From positions 1-64,000 of the forward strand of contig JAGBQM010000014.1 of the NCBI GenBank assembly GCA_017632855.1: 64,000 bases of DNA, given 5' to 3'. Positions 16,908 through 25,674 of the stretch are shown piece after piece (the stretch's first letter is position 1; each line of letters starts with the position of its first letter). The stretch comes from Aeriscardovia sp. Lineage in GTDB: Bacteria; Actinomycetota; Actinomycetes; Actinomycetales; Bifidobacteriaceae. Position numbers and translations under genes: made by a program. The notes under the pieces were generated by a model. The model worked only from the letters and a program-made list of their open reading frames with translations. It made no database searches and was not told the DNA's origin.

Positions 16908-18979
16908 GCCAATTCACTCCCCAGAGCCTGGCTCAGGGACGCTACACTGTAGGGCCGGTAATAGGCCATGGCGGCATGGCCGAGGTGCATATAGGCACCG
17001 ACACCCGCTTGGGCAGGCAGGTGGCTATAAAGATTTTGCGTCCCAATCTCGCCAATGACCAGGTCTTTTTGGCCAGGTTCCGCAAGGAAGCGAGATCTGT
17101 AGCTCAACTCAACAATCCCAATATCGTTTCCATCTATGACACGGGCGAAGAGGAAGCCGAAGGCCCCGACGGGGAGAAGGAAAAAATCCCCTACATCATC
17201 ATGGAGTACGTCAAGGGCCAGACTCTTCGGGAGATAATAAGGGAAAACGGGGCCCTCTCCCCCACTGACGCGGGGCAAATCATAATCGGAATCCTAAACG
17301 CCCTGGAGTACTCCCACAAAATGGGGATTATCCACAGAGACATCAAGCCCAGCAACGTCATGGTCAGCGAGCAGGGCGTGGTAAAAGTCATGGATTTCGG
17401 AATAGCCAGGGCCCTGGACGACTCGGCTACCACGATGACGCAGTCCCAGGGCGTGGTAGGCACAGCCCAGTACCTGTCTCCGGAACAGGCGAAGGGCGAA
17501 AACATAGACATGCGCTCCGACCTCTATTCCGCCGGATGCGTTCTCTACGAAATGCTGACGGGCCGGCCCCCGTTTTCCGGAGACACCCCTGTGGCCATAG
17601 CCTACCAGCACGTCTCCCAGGTCGCCGTCCCTCCCAGCTCAATAATTCCCGGCCTTCCCAAGATCTGGGATTCGGTAGTGGCCAAGGCCATGACCAAAGA
17701 CAGGCAAAACCGCTACAGCACCGCGGCGGAATTTAAAAGGGACGTGCAGGCCATTTTAAGCGGCCAGAAAGCGTCGGTAGAGGACTACAACCCGCTTTCC
17801 GATCTTCACAAGCCCGCTTTGGACGCCGAAAAGACCATGGTGGCCATGCCCCCCGCTTCCGCCCCTCCCTCCAATTATTCTTCCTCCTCCCACGCTTACG
17901 ATCGCGACTTCAATTCCGGAAGGGCGGTAGTGAGGAAGAAGCGCAAGGCATGGAAAGTATGGCTGATTTTGTGCATACTGGCGGCCTGCTGCGGGGCGGG
18001 GGCGTGGATATACTTTTCCACCAGGCCCCAGTACGTCACCGTTCCCTCCATACAAAACGGCATGACCGAACAGGAGGCGCAGCAGAGCCTGAGCAGCGTG
18101 GGATTAAAGTTCCAGGCCGAACTCGATACCGCCACCGACCAGCCTAAAGGAAACGTGATAAAACAGGAGCCTACCTCCGGAAAGAGCGTGATAAAAGGCA
18201 GCACCGTCACGGTATGGTTCTCCGCAGGCCCCGCCACGTCCCAAATTCCAAACGTCGTGGGCATGAGCGAGCAGCAGGCGGAGCAGAGCCTGAGCGTGTC
18301 GGGCTTTTCGGTAGGGTCGGTGGAAGTGCAAAATTCACCCACCATTCCAAAAGACCGGGTGACCGGAACCTCCCCCGCCGCGGGAAGCAGCCAGTCTGAA
18401 GGAACCAAGGTCACCCTCTTCATTTCAAGCGGGCAAACCACTGTGCCTAACCTTGCGGGAAAGAGCGAAGGGGAAGCCCAGACTACGCTTTCTCAGGATG
18501 GGTTCAATATTTCCATAAAGCAGGTGAGCAGCTCTTCAGTTGCAAAGGGAATGGTTGTAAACACCTCCCCTGCCGCGGGAAGCGTGGTGTCTCAGGGAGC
18601 GACTATCACCTTAAACGTCTCACAGGGCCCCCAGAAAGTGAGCATCCCCTCCCAGCTGAGGGGAGAAGCGCTGTCTGTAGTGAAGAACGCGCTTCAGGCC
18701 CTGGGGCTTAAAGTGAGATTGATTCCTCAAAACGCCCAAGACAACTGGACGGTTGAAAACCTTCAAGCCCCCAGCGGAGAAAGCCTGTCTACATCGGGAG
18801 GGAGCGTGGATTCGGGTTCCACCATCACGGTCTATTGCCAGAGCCCGTCCTCCTCATCCTCCTCTTCGTCTTCTTCACAGCAGGGTTCCAAGTCCTCTTC
18901 TCAAAGCAAGTCAGGATCTTCCTCCTCATCCTCCTCTTCGTCTTCTTCCAAGTCGGGATCCTCTTCCTCGTCGAATTAG
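16904..18979 (+). CDS. pknB: PASTA-domain serine/threonine kinase PknB
   Basis: 691 residues. Kinase domain 9-275 (GHGGMAEVHIG, VAIKIL, HRDIKPSNVM, DFGIARA, YLSPEQAKG), a juxtamembrane linker, basic stop-transfer RKKRKAWK, a membrane helix (~350-368), then four PASTA repeats (VPSIQNGMTEQEA..., IPNVVGMSEQQA..., VPNLAGKSEGEA..., IPSQLRGEAL...), which in relatives bind muropeptides or lipid II outside the cell. The last ~45 residues are almost only Ser with a few Gly, Lys and Gln, encoded by an internal DNA repeat; such a tail is not part of the usual PknB fold. Last gene of the operon. Confidence 0.95.
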   Translation: MSQFTPQSLAQGRYTVGPVIGHGGMAEVHIGTDTRLGRQVAIKILRPNLANDQVFLARFRKEARSVAQLNNPNIVSIYDTGEEEAEGPDGEKEKIPYIIMEYVKGQTLREIIRENGALSPTDAGQIIIGILNALEYSHKMGIIHRDIKPSNVMVSEQGVVKVMDFGIARALDDSATTMTQSQGVVGTAQYLSPEQAKGENIDMRSDLYSAGCVLYEMLTGRPPFSGDTPVAIAYQHVSQVAVPPSSIIPGLPKIWDSVVAKAMTKDRQNRYSTAAEFKRDVQAILSGQKASVEDYNPLSDLHKPALDAEKTMVAMPPASAPPSNYSSSSHAYDRDFNSGRAVVRKKRKAWKVWLILCILAACCGAGAWIYFSTRPQYVTVPSIQNGMTEQEAQQSLSSVGLKFQAELDTATDQPKGNVIKQEPTSGKSVIKGSTVTVWFSAGPATSQIPNVVGMSEQQAEQSLSVSGFSVGSVEVQNSPTIPKDRVTGTSPAAGSSQSEGTKVTLFISSGQTTVPNLAGKSEGEAQTTLSQDGFNISIKQVSSSSVAKGMVVNTSPAAGSVVSQGATITLNVSQGPQKVSIPSQLRGEALSVVKNALQALGLKVRLIPQNAQDNWTVENLQAPSGESLSTSGGSVDSGSTITVYCQSPSSSSSSSSSSQQGSKSSSQSKSGSSSSSSSSSSSKSGSSSSSN
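18848..18948 (+). repeat. 29-bp direct repeat in the Ser-rich tail of pknB
   Basis: Bases 18848-18876 recur unchanged at 18920-18948 (period 72 bp, 24 codons, in frame). The unit is made of TCC/TCT/TCG serine codons. In-frame duplication could lengthen or shorten the polyserine tail of PknB. Confidence 0.8.
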
Positions 18980-19040
18980 GGCCCTCTCTTTTAGGGCCTT
19001 GGATAAATCCCAGGGGATTTCCCGCTTCAGCTTTTAGGAC

Positions 19041-19063
19041 AAAAAAAGGGAGGCCTTCCTCCC
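19041..19063 (-). terminator. rpoD: Rho-independent terminator of rpoD
   Basis: On the minus strand GGGAGG-AAGG-CCTCCC is followed by seven T, 17 bases after the rpoD stop. On the plus strand the pknB operon has only a weak GGCCCT/AGGGCC stem at 18980-18998 with no T run. Confidence 0.85.
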
Positions 19064-19079
19064 TCGAAACCGGCAAAGC

Positions 19080-20126
19080 TCAGTTATCCAAAAAGTCCAT
19101 AAGGGCTTTGGAACGGGAAGGATGGCGGAGCTTGCTCATGGTTTTCGACTCTATCTGCCTGATGCGCTCGCGGGTGACTCCGTAGATTCTGCCTATATCG
19201 TCTAGGGTCTTGGGCTGACCGTCCTCAAGGCCGTAGCGCATCTTTATAACTCCGGCTTCCCTGGGGCTTAAAGTGCTTAAAACCTGCCTGAACTCCTCCT
19301 GAAGAATGGAGAAGGCGACGGCATCCTGGGGGCTTATGGCATCGGTATCCTCTATGAGGTCTCCAAACTCCGAATCCCCTTCTTCTCCCAGGGGGGTATG
19401 GAGGGAAATGGGCTCCCTGCCGTATTTTTGCACTTCTTCCACTTTTTCGATGGGCATGTTAAGCTCGTTTGCCAGCTCTTCTGTGGTAGGCTCCCTTCCC
19501 AGATCCTGAAGCATCCTCCTTTGGATTCTGGAGAGCTTGTTTATGACTTCCACCATATGCACCGGCACCCTGATGGTCCTCGCCTGATCGGCCATAGCCC
19601 TGGTGATCGCCTGCCTTATCCACCAGGTGGCGTAAGTGGAGAACTTAAACCCCTTCGTATAATCGAACTTTTCGACGGCCCTTATCAGGCCGAGGTTCCC
19701 CTCCTGGATGAGATCCAGAAAATGCATGCCCCTGCCTATATAGCGCTTGGCGAGGGAAACTACCAGTCTCAAGTTGGCCTCTAGAAGGTGGTCTTTGGCT
19801 TTCTTTCCGTCGTTTGCCGCCCACTGAAGCTGCCTTCTGTATTCGAATGATAGCTCGCCTTCTTTGGCGGTATCCAAAATGTGCTGGGCATAGAGTCCGG
19901 CTTCTATCCTTTCAGACAGATCCCTCTCTTCGTCTGCAGTAAGGAGCGAAACCCTGCCTATTTGCTTTAAGTAGTCCTTCACGGGGTCGGCGCTGGCCCC
20001 GGCAACATTGTCTAAATGTTCGTGAGACGGGAGGTCTCTTCCCTTTCCTATCTCAATCTCGCCATCATCCTCATCAGACTCGTCGTATTTTTCTTCAAAT
20101 TCATCTGATTGCGGCATCAGGGGCAT
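19080..20126 (-). CDS. rpoD: Principal RNA polymerase sigma factor
   Basis: 348 residues, with an acidic N-terminus ([17 protein letters not shown]) and no long Lys/Ala-rich extension of the kind seen in many actinobacterial primary sigma factors. Region 1.2 [15 protein letters not shown] is followed by region 2 ([55 protein letters not shown]), region 3 (IRVPVHMVE) and region 4 with the -35-binding helix ([11 protein letters not shown]). These match group 1 sigma factors (HrdB/SigA). The minus-strand leader has AAGGAAGG upstream of the chosen ATG; a second ATG three codons in is also possible. Confidence 0.95.
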   Translation of the reverse strand: MPLMPQSDEFEEKYDESDEDDGEIEIGKGRDLPSHEHLDNVAGASADPVKDYLKQIGRVSLLTADEERDLSERIEAGLYAQHILDTAKEGELSFEYRRQLQWAANDGKKAKDHLLEANLRLVVSLAKRYIGRGMHFLDLIQEGNLGLIRAVEKFDYTKGFKFSTYATWWIRQAITRAMADQARTIRVPVHMVEVINKLSRIQRRMLQDLGREPTTEELANELNMPIEKVEEVQKYGREPISLHTPLGEEGDSEFGDLIEDTDAISPQDAVAFSILQEEFRQVLSTLSPREAGVIKMRYGLEDGQPKTLDDIGRIYGVTRERIRQIESKTMSKLRHPSRSKALMDFLDN

Positions 20127-20230
20127 CTAAGGCACCTACCTTCCTTTAAAAAGCCTAAGCCAGCTATAAAACAAAATTGTTTTTGCTTTTATTCCAAAAT
20201 TCCCGTAACCCGTTTGCCGTTCCTTGACTG

Positions 20231-20244
20231 TAACATTTACAATA
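20231..20244 (+). promoter_or_regulatory. Putative -10 element giving a leaderless idsA transcript
   Basis: TAACAT ends seven bases before the A of the idsA ATG, so transcription would start at or next to the start codon. No Shine-Dalgarno sequence precedes this ATG. No clear -35 is seen. Confidence 0.4.
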
Positions 20245-21362
20245 TGGCGTCTAAAGTCCCCCTCCCGAAACCGCAGGATTTTTCATCATGGGTTGAAAGC
20301 TGCAAATCCAGCGTGGAGGGCCAGATGAGGAAGTTGTTTTCCATTCCCAGCTTTTCATCTTTAAGCGGCCCTCTAAAGGAAGCCTCCTCCCTTTTTGACA
20401 GGCAGGTTTTCGAGTCCCTTCTTGGAGGCAAAAGATTACGGGCGATCCTGGAAATGGCTTCCTGCCTTTGCGCGGGAAAAGAAGGGGGGGCGCAAGCCGC
20501 CTGCGCAATAGAAATTTTTCAGGCAGGCGCCTTGGTCCACGACGACATTGTAGACAAATCCGAAGTAAGGAGGGGAAGGCCTTCGGGCCGCAAGGCCTTT
20601 TTTTCTTCCCTTTCCTCTCCCACTTTCGATTTCGAGTCTGCAGACGCCATGGCCATCATGCTCGGAGACTTTTTAGCTTCGGCAAGCGTTGAAGCCCTGC
20701 TCGAATCCGATATGGCAAATAACGGCCCTGCCGCCATAAGGGCTTTTTGCAGAATGCAAATGCAGGTGGAAAAGGGGCAGATTTTAGACATCAATTCACC
20801 TTCCCTCCCCCTAAGCGACGTCGAAGGCCTCGAAGAAGGCATAAAAAACATCTACCTTTACAAGACTGCAAGCTATACCTCCATAGCCCCAATTTCTCTG
20901 GGCTTTTTGGAAGCGGGAAAAGATGAAGAAAAAGCGGAAAAGTGGGGAGAGAAAATAGGCAGCCCCTTGGGGGTGGCTTTTCAAATTTACGACGACCTTC
21001 TGGATCTTAAGGGGGGGCTCAAACCCACAGGGGGAGACGTAAGGGAAAAGAAGAGGACGTTCCTTCTGGCGGACGCCATTTCGCTTCTTTCGCCCAAAGA
21101 CAGAGGCGATCTTATTCGGCTCTACGAAAAAGAAGACCTAAAAGGAAGGGAGGGAGAAGTGATGGATATGTTTGAAAGCTGCGGGGCCGTAAAAAAGAGC
21201 CATGAAAGGATAAAAAAACTTTATTTGAAGGCTTCCCTCGCTTTAGACGAATGCTCAAGCGAGCTGAACCTCGAAACGGAGGAAAAAGAATTTTTGGGAC
21301 GGGCCTTGGGCCTGTTCATCCCAAAAGAAGATCTCTCCTCCCCTACTCCGGAATTTCTTTAA
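20244..21362 (+). CDS. idsA: Polyprenyl diphosphate synthase (trans-isoprenyl synthase)
   Basis: 372 residues from the ATG at 20244; an upstream in-frame extension over the rpoD start is unlikely. Both aspartate-rich motifs that bind Mg-diphosphate are present: LVHDDIVDKSEVRRGRP near residue 100 and QIYDDLLDL near 245, plus GGKR--A near the start. The enzyme condenses isopentenyl diphosphate with an allylic diphosphate to make C15-C50 chains for wall carriers or quinone tails. Its 3' end overlaps plsC, on the other strand, by 20 bases. Product chain length cannot be read. A MenA homologue at 34.3 kb would need such a chain. Confidence 0.88.
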   Translation: MASKVPLPKPQDFSSWVESCKSSVEGQMRKLFSIPSFSSLSGPLKEASSLFDRQVFESLLGGKRLRAILEMASCLCAGKEGGAQAACAIEIFQAGALVHDDIVDKSEVRRGRPSGRKAFFSSLSSPTFDFESADAMAIMLGDFLASASVEALLESDMANNGPAAIRAFCRMQMQVEKGQILDINSPSLPLSDVEGLEEGIKNIYLYKTASYTSIAPISLGFLEAGKDEEKAEKWGEKIGSPLGVAFQIYDDLLDLKGGLKPTGGDVREKKRTFLLADAISLLSPKDRGDLIRLYEKEDLKGREGEVMDMFESCGAVKKSHERIKKLYLKASLALDECSSELNLETEEKEFLGRALGLFIPKEDLSSPTPEFL

Positions 21363-22098
21363 GCTCTTCGTCCTTAAGAAGTTTTTCTTCCTGAAGCTGG
21401 CGCTTTCTCTCCTGGGCGTACATGTCCACATACTCCTGGCCGCTTAGGATCATAATCTTTTTCATTATTTCATCCGTCAGGCTGCGCAGTTTTTCGTAAG
21501 TGATTTCTTCAGGCTCCAGTTTTGGCACTTCTATCGGCCGTCCGTAAGAAACGGCGACGGGAAACCTGTGTGGGAAGACGGAGCCTATGGGCTGGCTGAC
21601 ATTGGTCCCCCATAAGGCCACGGGAACTACCGGGGACCCCGTTTCGAAGGCTAATTTCGCCACGCCCGTGTGGCCCTTGTAGAGCTTTCCGTCCGGGCTC
21701 CTCGTGCCCTCCGGGTGTATCCCAAATATTTCCCCCCTTTCCAACACTTCCTTTGCCGTCACCAGGCCGCTTTCCGCCCCTTCGCCGCCGGATCTGTCTA
21801 CGGGAAAGACCCCCACATTGGTGAAGAAGAAGCGGGTAAGCCTTCCTTTTACGCCCTTGCCTACGAAGTATTCCATTTTCCCCATAAAGTGCACGTCCCT
21901 GTGCTTGACCGTGATTGGGATTACGGCGTCGTCTATGACGGCCAAATGGTTTGACGCCAGAATGGCCCGTCCGGTTTTCGGTATGTTTTCTTCTCCTCTT
22001 ACCGACGGGGTAAACCACTTCTGAGCCATAATTCCCACTACGCTCACGCTCAGGTGGTACAGCCACATCTGGCTTTTTTCTACTTTGGCTTTACCCAA
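21343..22098 (-). CDS. plsC: 1-acyl-sn-glycerol-3-phosphate acyltransferase
   Basis: 251 residues. The acyltransferase motifs are in order: NHLAVIDD (HX4D) near residue 51, VFPVDRSG near 98, GIHPEGTRSPDGKLYKGHTG near 125 and PVVPVALWGT near 155. PlsC acylates lysophosphatidate at the inner membrane to make phosphatidate for phospholipids. The C-terminal ~45 residues are charged and helical. It is convergent with idsA and divergent from the MFS gene. Confidence 0.9.
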   Translation of the reverse strand: MGKAKVEKSQMWLYHLSVSVVGIMAQKWFTPSVRGEENIPKTGRAILASNHLAVIDDAVIPITVKHRDVHFMGKMEYFVGKGVKGRLTRFFFTNVGVFPVDRSGGEGAESGLVTAKEVLERGEIFGIHPEGTRSPDGKLYKGHTGVAKLAFETGSPVVPVALWGTNVSQPIGSVFPHRFPVAVSYGRPIEVPKLEPEEITYEKLRSLTDEIMKKIMILSGQEYVDMYAQERKRQLQEEKLLKDEELKEIPE

Positions 22099-22169
22099 GA
22101 TGCTCCAATTCAGAACCGGTTACTTAATTAGAAAGTATACAGAATAGGAGGAGGAAAATTTATTTTCAG

Positions 22170-22194
22170 GCGCTCCTAAAGGAATTTAGGGCGC
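22170..22194. promoter_or_regulatory. Hairpin with GGAA tetraloop between plsC and the MFS gene
   Basis: CCTAAA/TTTAGG closed by a GGAA (GNRA-type) loop and extended by GCGC/GCGC across one bulged T gives a ten-pair stem. It has no T tract on either side, so it is not a standard terminator. It is the first of three inverted repeats in this leader. Confidence 0.5.
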
Positions 22195-22204
22195 AAAAAA
22201 ATGT

Positions 22205-22248
22205 ACAGGGTATATAGTACCCTGTCGATACGAGGCTGTATTCGCCTC
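22205..22248. promoter_or_regulatory. Two further inverted repeats in the MFS leader
   Basis: ACAGGGTA-TATAG-TACCCTGT (22205-22225) is a perfect 8-bp inverted repeat, followed by GAGGC-7-GCCTC (22232-22248). The first has the size and symmetry of a repressor operator and contains a TATA core that could be part of a promoter. They end about 58 bases before the MFS start codon. Confidence 0.45.
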
Positions 22249-22306
22249 ACAAAAGACAGGTGCGAACTGCCTTTTGACCCCTACTGCAAGGAGTAAACAA
22301 GAAAGA

Positions 22307-23746
22307 ATGAAAAACGCCACAGAAATCGGAGTTCCAAAGGCCGATTCCAATGGAAGTCTTAATTTTAACAATTCCACAGCCCAAAATCAATCCCTCCCCC
22401 CAAATACCCACAAATACAAGCCCTGGGTGATTTGGATCGGATGTTGCCTGTTGGAATTTATAGGCGACGGACTTGAGGGAAATACCAGGGGGCAGTTCTA
22501 CCACTCGCTTAGAACCGCCTTTCACGCCAAGCAGGATCAGGTCTCCCTCATAGTCACCTTCCAGCTGATAGGAACGGTGATAATACTCATAGTGGCCGGA
22601 AACCTTTTGGAAAAGGTAAACACGAAGCTACTTTTGAGCGTCTGCATAGCGGGAAGCGCAATCTGCTACATATGCTGCTACTTTGCCACATCCCTTTGGC
22701 AGATGTACCTGATCTTCATAATCAACGGCCTTCTCTACACTACCCCCCTCATCCTCGCTCCCACTATCTTGCTTTCCAACTGGTTTGCGGAAAAATTCGG
22801 AACGGTTTTAAGCCTTATGTTCGCGTTTACGGCCCTGGCCGGAACAATCTTCCAGCCCCTGGCCGTCGTAGTTATACACCACTTCGGCTGGAGGGGGGCC
22901 TACGTAGGAATAGGCCTCGCCTTTGCAATTTGCCTTCTTCCCTTCACCCTCTTCGTTTTGAAGTTAAAGCCCGACCGTTCCAAAGGGGAATACGCATGGG
23001 GAGAAGAAAAGCTCCTCGCCAACACGCCCTCTCCAAAGAAGGCTAAGGTAGGCAAGAACGCCCTCAACCCCAATATAGGGCTTTCCAAAAAGCAGGCATT
23101 TACAAGCGGGATCTTCCTCGTGGTCCTTCTTATGGTCATCCTCTTTGAGGGAGTGAGGGGATTTGACTCCTATATGCAGCCCTATCAGAGGACTGCCGGC
23201 CTTTCCGCTCTCACCGCGGCCTCTATATGCTCTTTTGCCGAGATTGGATCGCTTGTGGGAAAGACCTACGGAGGCTACCTTCTAGACAGGCTTAACACCA
23301 ACCTTGCGGTGGCCATACTGGCAGTTCCCGGAATTTTGGGCTGGATAGGCCTCTTCTGCACCCATTACTATCCTGTGGCAGTGGCCAGCGCCTTCTTTGC
23401 GGGATCCGGAACCGGCACTTTGGGAATAATAGTTCCCTGGGTCACCCGCCAGGCCTTCGGAGGCAAAGAATACAGCGTAATATACTCAAGGCTTAGCATC
23501 GCAGGTTACGGGGTCGTGGCCTTGTGCACAGAGTTTTACGGCTGGCTTTACGACGCTTTGGGCAAGACTTACAAACCGGTTTTGATAATAGTGATTTGCT
23601 GCTTTGGACTTGCGGCAATTACCGCCTGCATCGTCTTTGCAAACAGGCCCATGAAAAAGCTTGAGGCCCAGGAGAAAGAGAGGGAGGCGGAAGAGCTTCG
23701 TCAAGAGGAAGCCGCAGCCGCTTCCAAGGCTCCGGTTGAAGCTTAG
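22307..23746 (+). CDS. Major facilitator superfamily transporter (oxalate/formate antiporter-like)
   Basis: 479 residues from the ATG at 22307, 13 bases after AAGGAG; an in-frame TTG eleven codons upstream lies before that site and is less likely. About twelve membrane segments in two six-helix halves around a charged central loop (residues ~225-265). The half-and-half layout (helix-4 text NGLLYTTPLILAPTILLSNWF, GTVLSLMFAFTALAGT) resembles MFS monocarboxylate/oxalate:formate carriers. The tail is Glu/Ala-rich. Substrate unknown. A bidirectional terminator separates it from the convergent hydrolase gene. Its leader carries three inverted repeats, suggesting specific regulation. Confidence 0.82.
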   Translation: MKNATEIGVPKADSNGSLNFNNSTAQNQSLPPNTHKYKPWVIWIGCCLLEFIGDGLEGNTRGQFYHSLRTAFHAKQDQVSLIVTFQLIGTVIILIVAGNLLEKVNTKLLLSVCIAGSAICYICCYFATSLWQMYLIFIINGLLYTTPLILAPTILLSNWFAEKFGTVLSLMFAFTALAGTIFQPLAVVVIHHFGWRGAYVGIGLAFAICLLPFTLFVLKLKPDRSKGEYAWGEEKLLANTPSPKKAKVGKNALNPNIGLSKKQAFTSGIFLVVLLMVILFEGVRGFDSYMQPYQRTAGLSALTAASICSFAEIGSLVGKTYGGYLLDRLNTNLAVAILAVPGILGWIGLFCTHYYPVAVASAFFAGSGTGTLGIIVPWVTRQAFGGKEYSVIYSRLSIAGYGVVALCTEFYGWLYDALGKTYKPVLIIVICCFGLAAITACIVFANRPMKKLEAQEKEREAEELRQEEAAAASKAPVEA

Positions 23747-23750
23747 GCTC

Positions 23751-23786
23751 TAATAAAAAAGGGGCGGTTTCGCCCCTTTTTTATTA
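23751..23786. terminator. Bidirectional rho-independent terminator
   Basis: GGGGCG-GTTT-CGCCCC flanked by AAAAAA on the left and TTTTTT on the right, between the convergent MFS and choloylglycine-hydrolase-family genes. It works symmetrically on both strands and overlaps the stop codon of the latter. Confidence 0.92.
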
Positions 23787-24716
23787 GAACTCCGTCAAGC
23801 CTTTCGCGTCCAGATCGCAGGCGAAGAGGGCCGCCTCTTTGATTTCAAAATCCTCATAGGTCATAAACCTGTAGATGCATCTGTCCATATCCACGCATGA
23901 AGTGTAGATGGTGTATTCGAATCCGCTTTCAACTTCGTCAAGCCCCTTTATCTGGCAAACGGAGCGAAGAATATGGAAGAACTGGGCGACGGCCTTCTTT
24001 TCGTCCTTTTCCTTGGAGGCGTTGAGGGCGGAAAAGGCGGCCCTTACAAACCTTGATTCCGAATCCAGCCCTCCGGGAAGGTTTCTCGTCCCCATGCCCC
24101 GGCTGTAGGAAGAGAGGGGGTAGGAGGAAGAAAATCGATCTTTTGGATCGGAAGGGGAAAGGAATGGGTAATTGTTTAGGGAGAAAAGCTGTTTTCCGAA
24201 GTCCGGGCAGTTTGTGAGCACTCCTACCGGATTGTCGTAGACCTTGACTTTCCCGTCTTCCACTTCCACCGTTATGCACTCTTTTTGATCGCAAATCATC
24301 CAGTGGAGGGGAGAAGGGGGGAAGGCGGAAGAAAAAGCTTCGTCGGTCACTTTTATTTCTTTCAGGCGCTCTTTTGCTTCCTTTACAGATTGGCAGGTTC
24401 CCAGAAGGTAGGGTATAAGCTCAAAAGAAGCGAAGCAATTTTCGCCCCTTTGAGGGGAATACTTCGCCGTTTTGAACATGAGGCCTTCGGCGGAAAGCCC
24501 TTTTTCGTTGGTGGCGTCAAAATAGAGGGGATAACCCTGGGCCACAGTTGCCATGCCTATTATCGCCAGATGGCTTTCCAATGTAAGGCCGTTTCTGAAG
24601 TTAAAGACGAAATTTCTGGGAGTCGCCACGGGTTTTTGCCCGTAAGAGACTTCAAAATCCAAGTTTCGCCCTACAAAGTGAAAGCCTTCGCTTTCCCATT
24701 TCACCGTGGTGCACAT
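23784..24716 (-). CDS. Choloylglycine hydrolase-family (bile salt hydrolase-like) enzyme
   Basis: 310 residues. An Ntn hydrolase whose nucleophile is Cys2, exposed after Met removal (MCTT). Other active-site landmarks of bile salt hydrolases are present: R17 and D20 in GRNLDF, NEKGLS near residue 70, NPVGVLTN-P-F with the oxyanion Asn near 170, LNNY, and LPGGLDSESRFVRAAF with the conserved Arg near 220. The family cleaves linear amides: conjugated bile acids in gut bifidobacteria and lactobacilli, penicillin V in some bacilli. Bile salt as substrate is likely but unproven. The ATG directly follows the stop of the ROK kinase gene, whose frame needs one base to reach it. No signal peptide: cytoplasmic. 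Confidence 0.88.
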   Translation of the reverse strand: MCTTVKWESEGFHFVGRNLDFEVSYGQKPVATPRNFVFNFRNGLTLESHLAIIGMATVAQGYPLYFDATNEKGLSAEGLMFKTAKYSPQRGENCFASFELIPYLLGTCQSVKEAKERLKEIKVTDEAFSSAFPPSPLHWMICDQKECITVEVEDGKVKVYDNPVGVLTNCPDFGKQLFSLNNYPFLSPSDPKDRFSSSYPLSSYSRGMGTRNLPGGLDSESRFVRAAFSALNASKEKDEKKAVAQFFHILRSVCQIKGLDEVESGFEYTIYTSCVDMDRCIYRFMTYEDFEIKEAALFACDLDAKGLTEF

Positions 24717-25663
24717 TTATTCTCTAACCTTTCTAAGGGCCAGGTCGGCCGCTCCTATAAGTCCCGCGTCGCCGCTGAATTTCGCAAGTTTGATTTCCGC
24801 CTGAGGCCTGAAAGAAGAGGCCTGGAGGAACTGAGGGTAGGCGTTTCGGGCTTCAGAGAGGAGGAGGGGGTGGCGGCAGAGCCCCCCAGCACGTAAGTGT
24901 CGGGATCCAGCACGGCGCTGATGGCGGCTAAAGTCTTTCCGAGCCACGTTCCAGTCTCCTGGAAAATGCTCATGCTGAGCTTGTCTCCCGCCTCGGCTGC
25001 GGCAAAAACGGTGGAGCCCGTTATCTTTTCGGGGTCTCCCCCCGTCATGTCGAGCAACTTGGCTCCGGCTGCAGGATCCCTTCTCACCGCCTGCTTTGCC
25101 AGAGTCTCAAGCGCGGTGCCGCTGGCGTATTTTTCAGCGCATCCAAACAGACCGCATCCGCAGGGAAGGCCCGAAGAGACCATGGGAAGGTGGCCGACTT
25201 CGCCTGCCATGCCGAAGCTTCCGCGGTAGAGTTCCTTATTTAGGACTAAGGCTCCCCCCATGCCGGTGCCCAAAGTGACCATTACCATGTTGCAGCTGCC
25301 TTTTCCGCTGCCATGGGCAAATTCCGCCCAACCCGCCGCATTTGCGTCATTTTCAACGATTACGGGCACCTTGAACTCGCCTTCGATAATTTCGGCGAGG
25401 GGATAGTCTATCCAGCAGGGGATATTGGTAGAAAAAGCTATAGTCCTGCGATCAGGCTTTATATTTCCGGCGGCGCTGATTCCCACAGCGGCTATTTCTT
25501 CCTCTTCGCACGCCCTTCTGCACGACTTTAATACTGCCCCTTCTATCTCCGAAAGCCCCTTGCCGGTAGGGACTTTCCATTCCCGAATCAGGTTTAAGTT
25601 TTCATCGTATATGCCGCAGGCGATTTTCGTACCGCCTATATCCAGGGCGAAAATATTTACCAT
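24717..25663 (-). CDS. ROK-family sugar kinase (glucokinase-like), frameshift near the 3' end
   Basis: The N-terminal ~255 residues are a typical ROK kinase: DIGGTKIACGIYD (ATP loop), ENDANAAGWAEF, GTGMGGALV, and the zinc/signature segment GHLPMVSSGLPCGCGLFGCAEKYAS. The frame then leaves homology at VLGG. One extra G in the G6 run at 24882-24887 restores the family C-terminus (LLLSEARNAY... GDAGLIGAADLAL) and ends at 24717, immediately before the hydrolase ATG. As sequenced, translation ends at 24755 after ~50 aberrant residues. Could be a base error or a real lesion. The likely reaction is ATP-dependent phosphorylation of glucose or a related hexose. It follows secA by 11 bases. Confidence 0.82.
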
Positions 25664-25674
25664 AAGTAAAAAGT

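Noticed and set aside
19080-20126. Truncated primary sigma factor
   Set aside because: Only the poorly conserved N-terminal extension is short; regions 1.2 to 4.2 are complete, so function should be normal.
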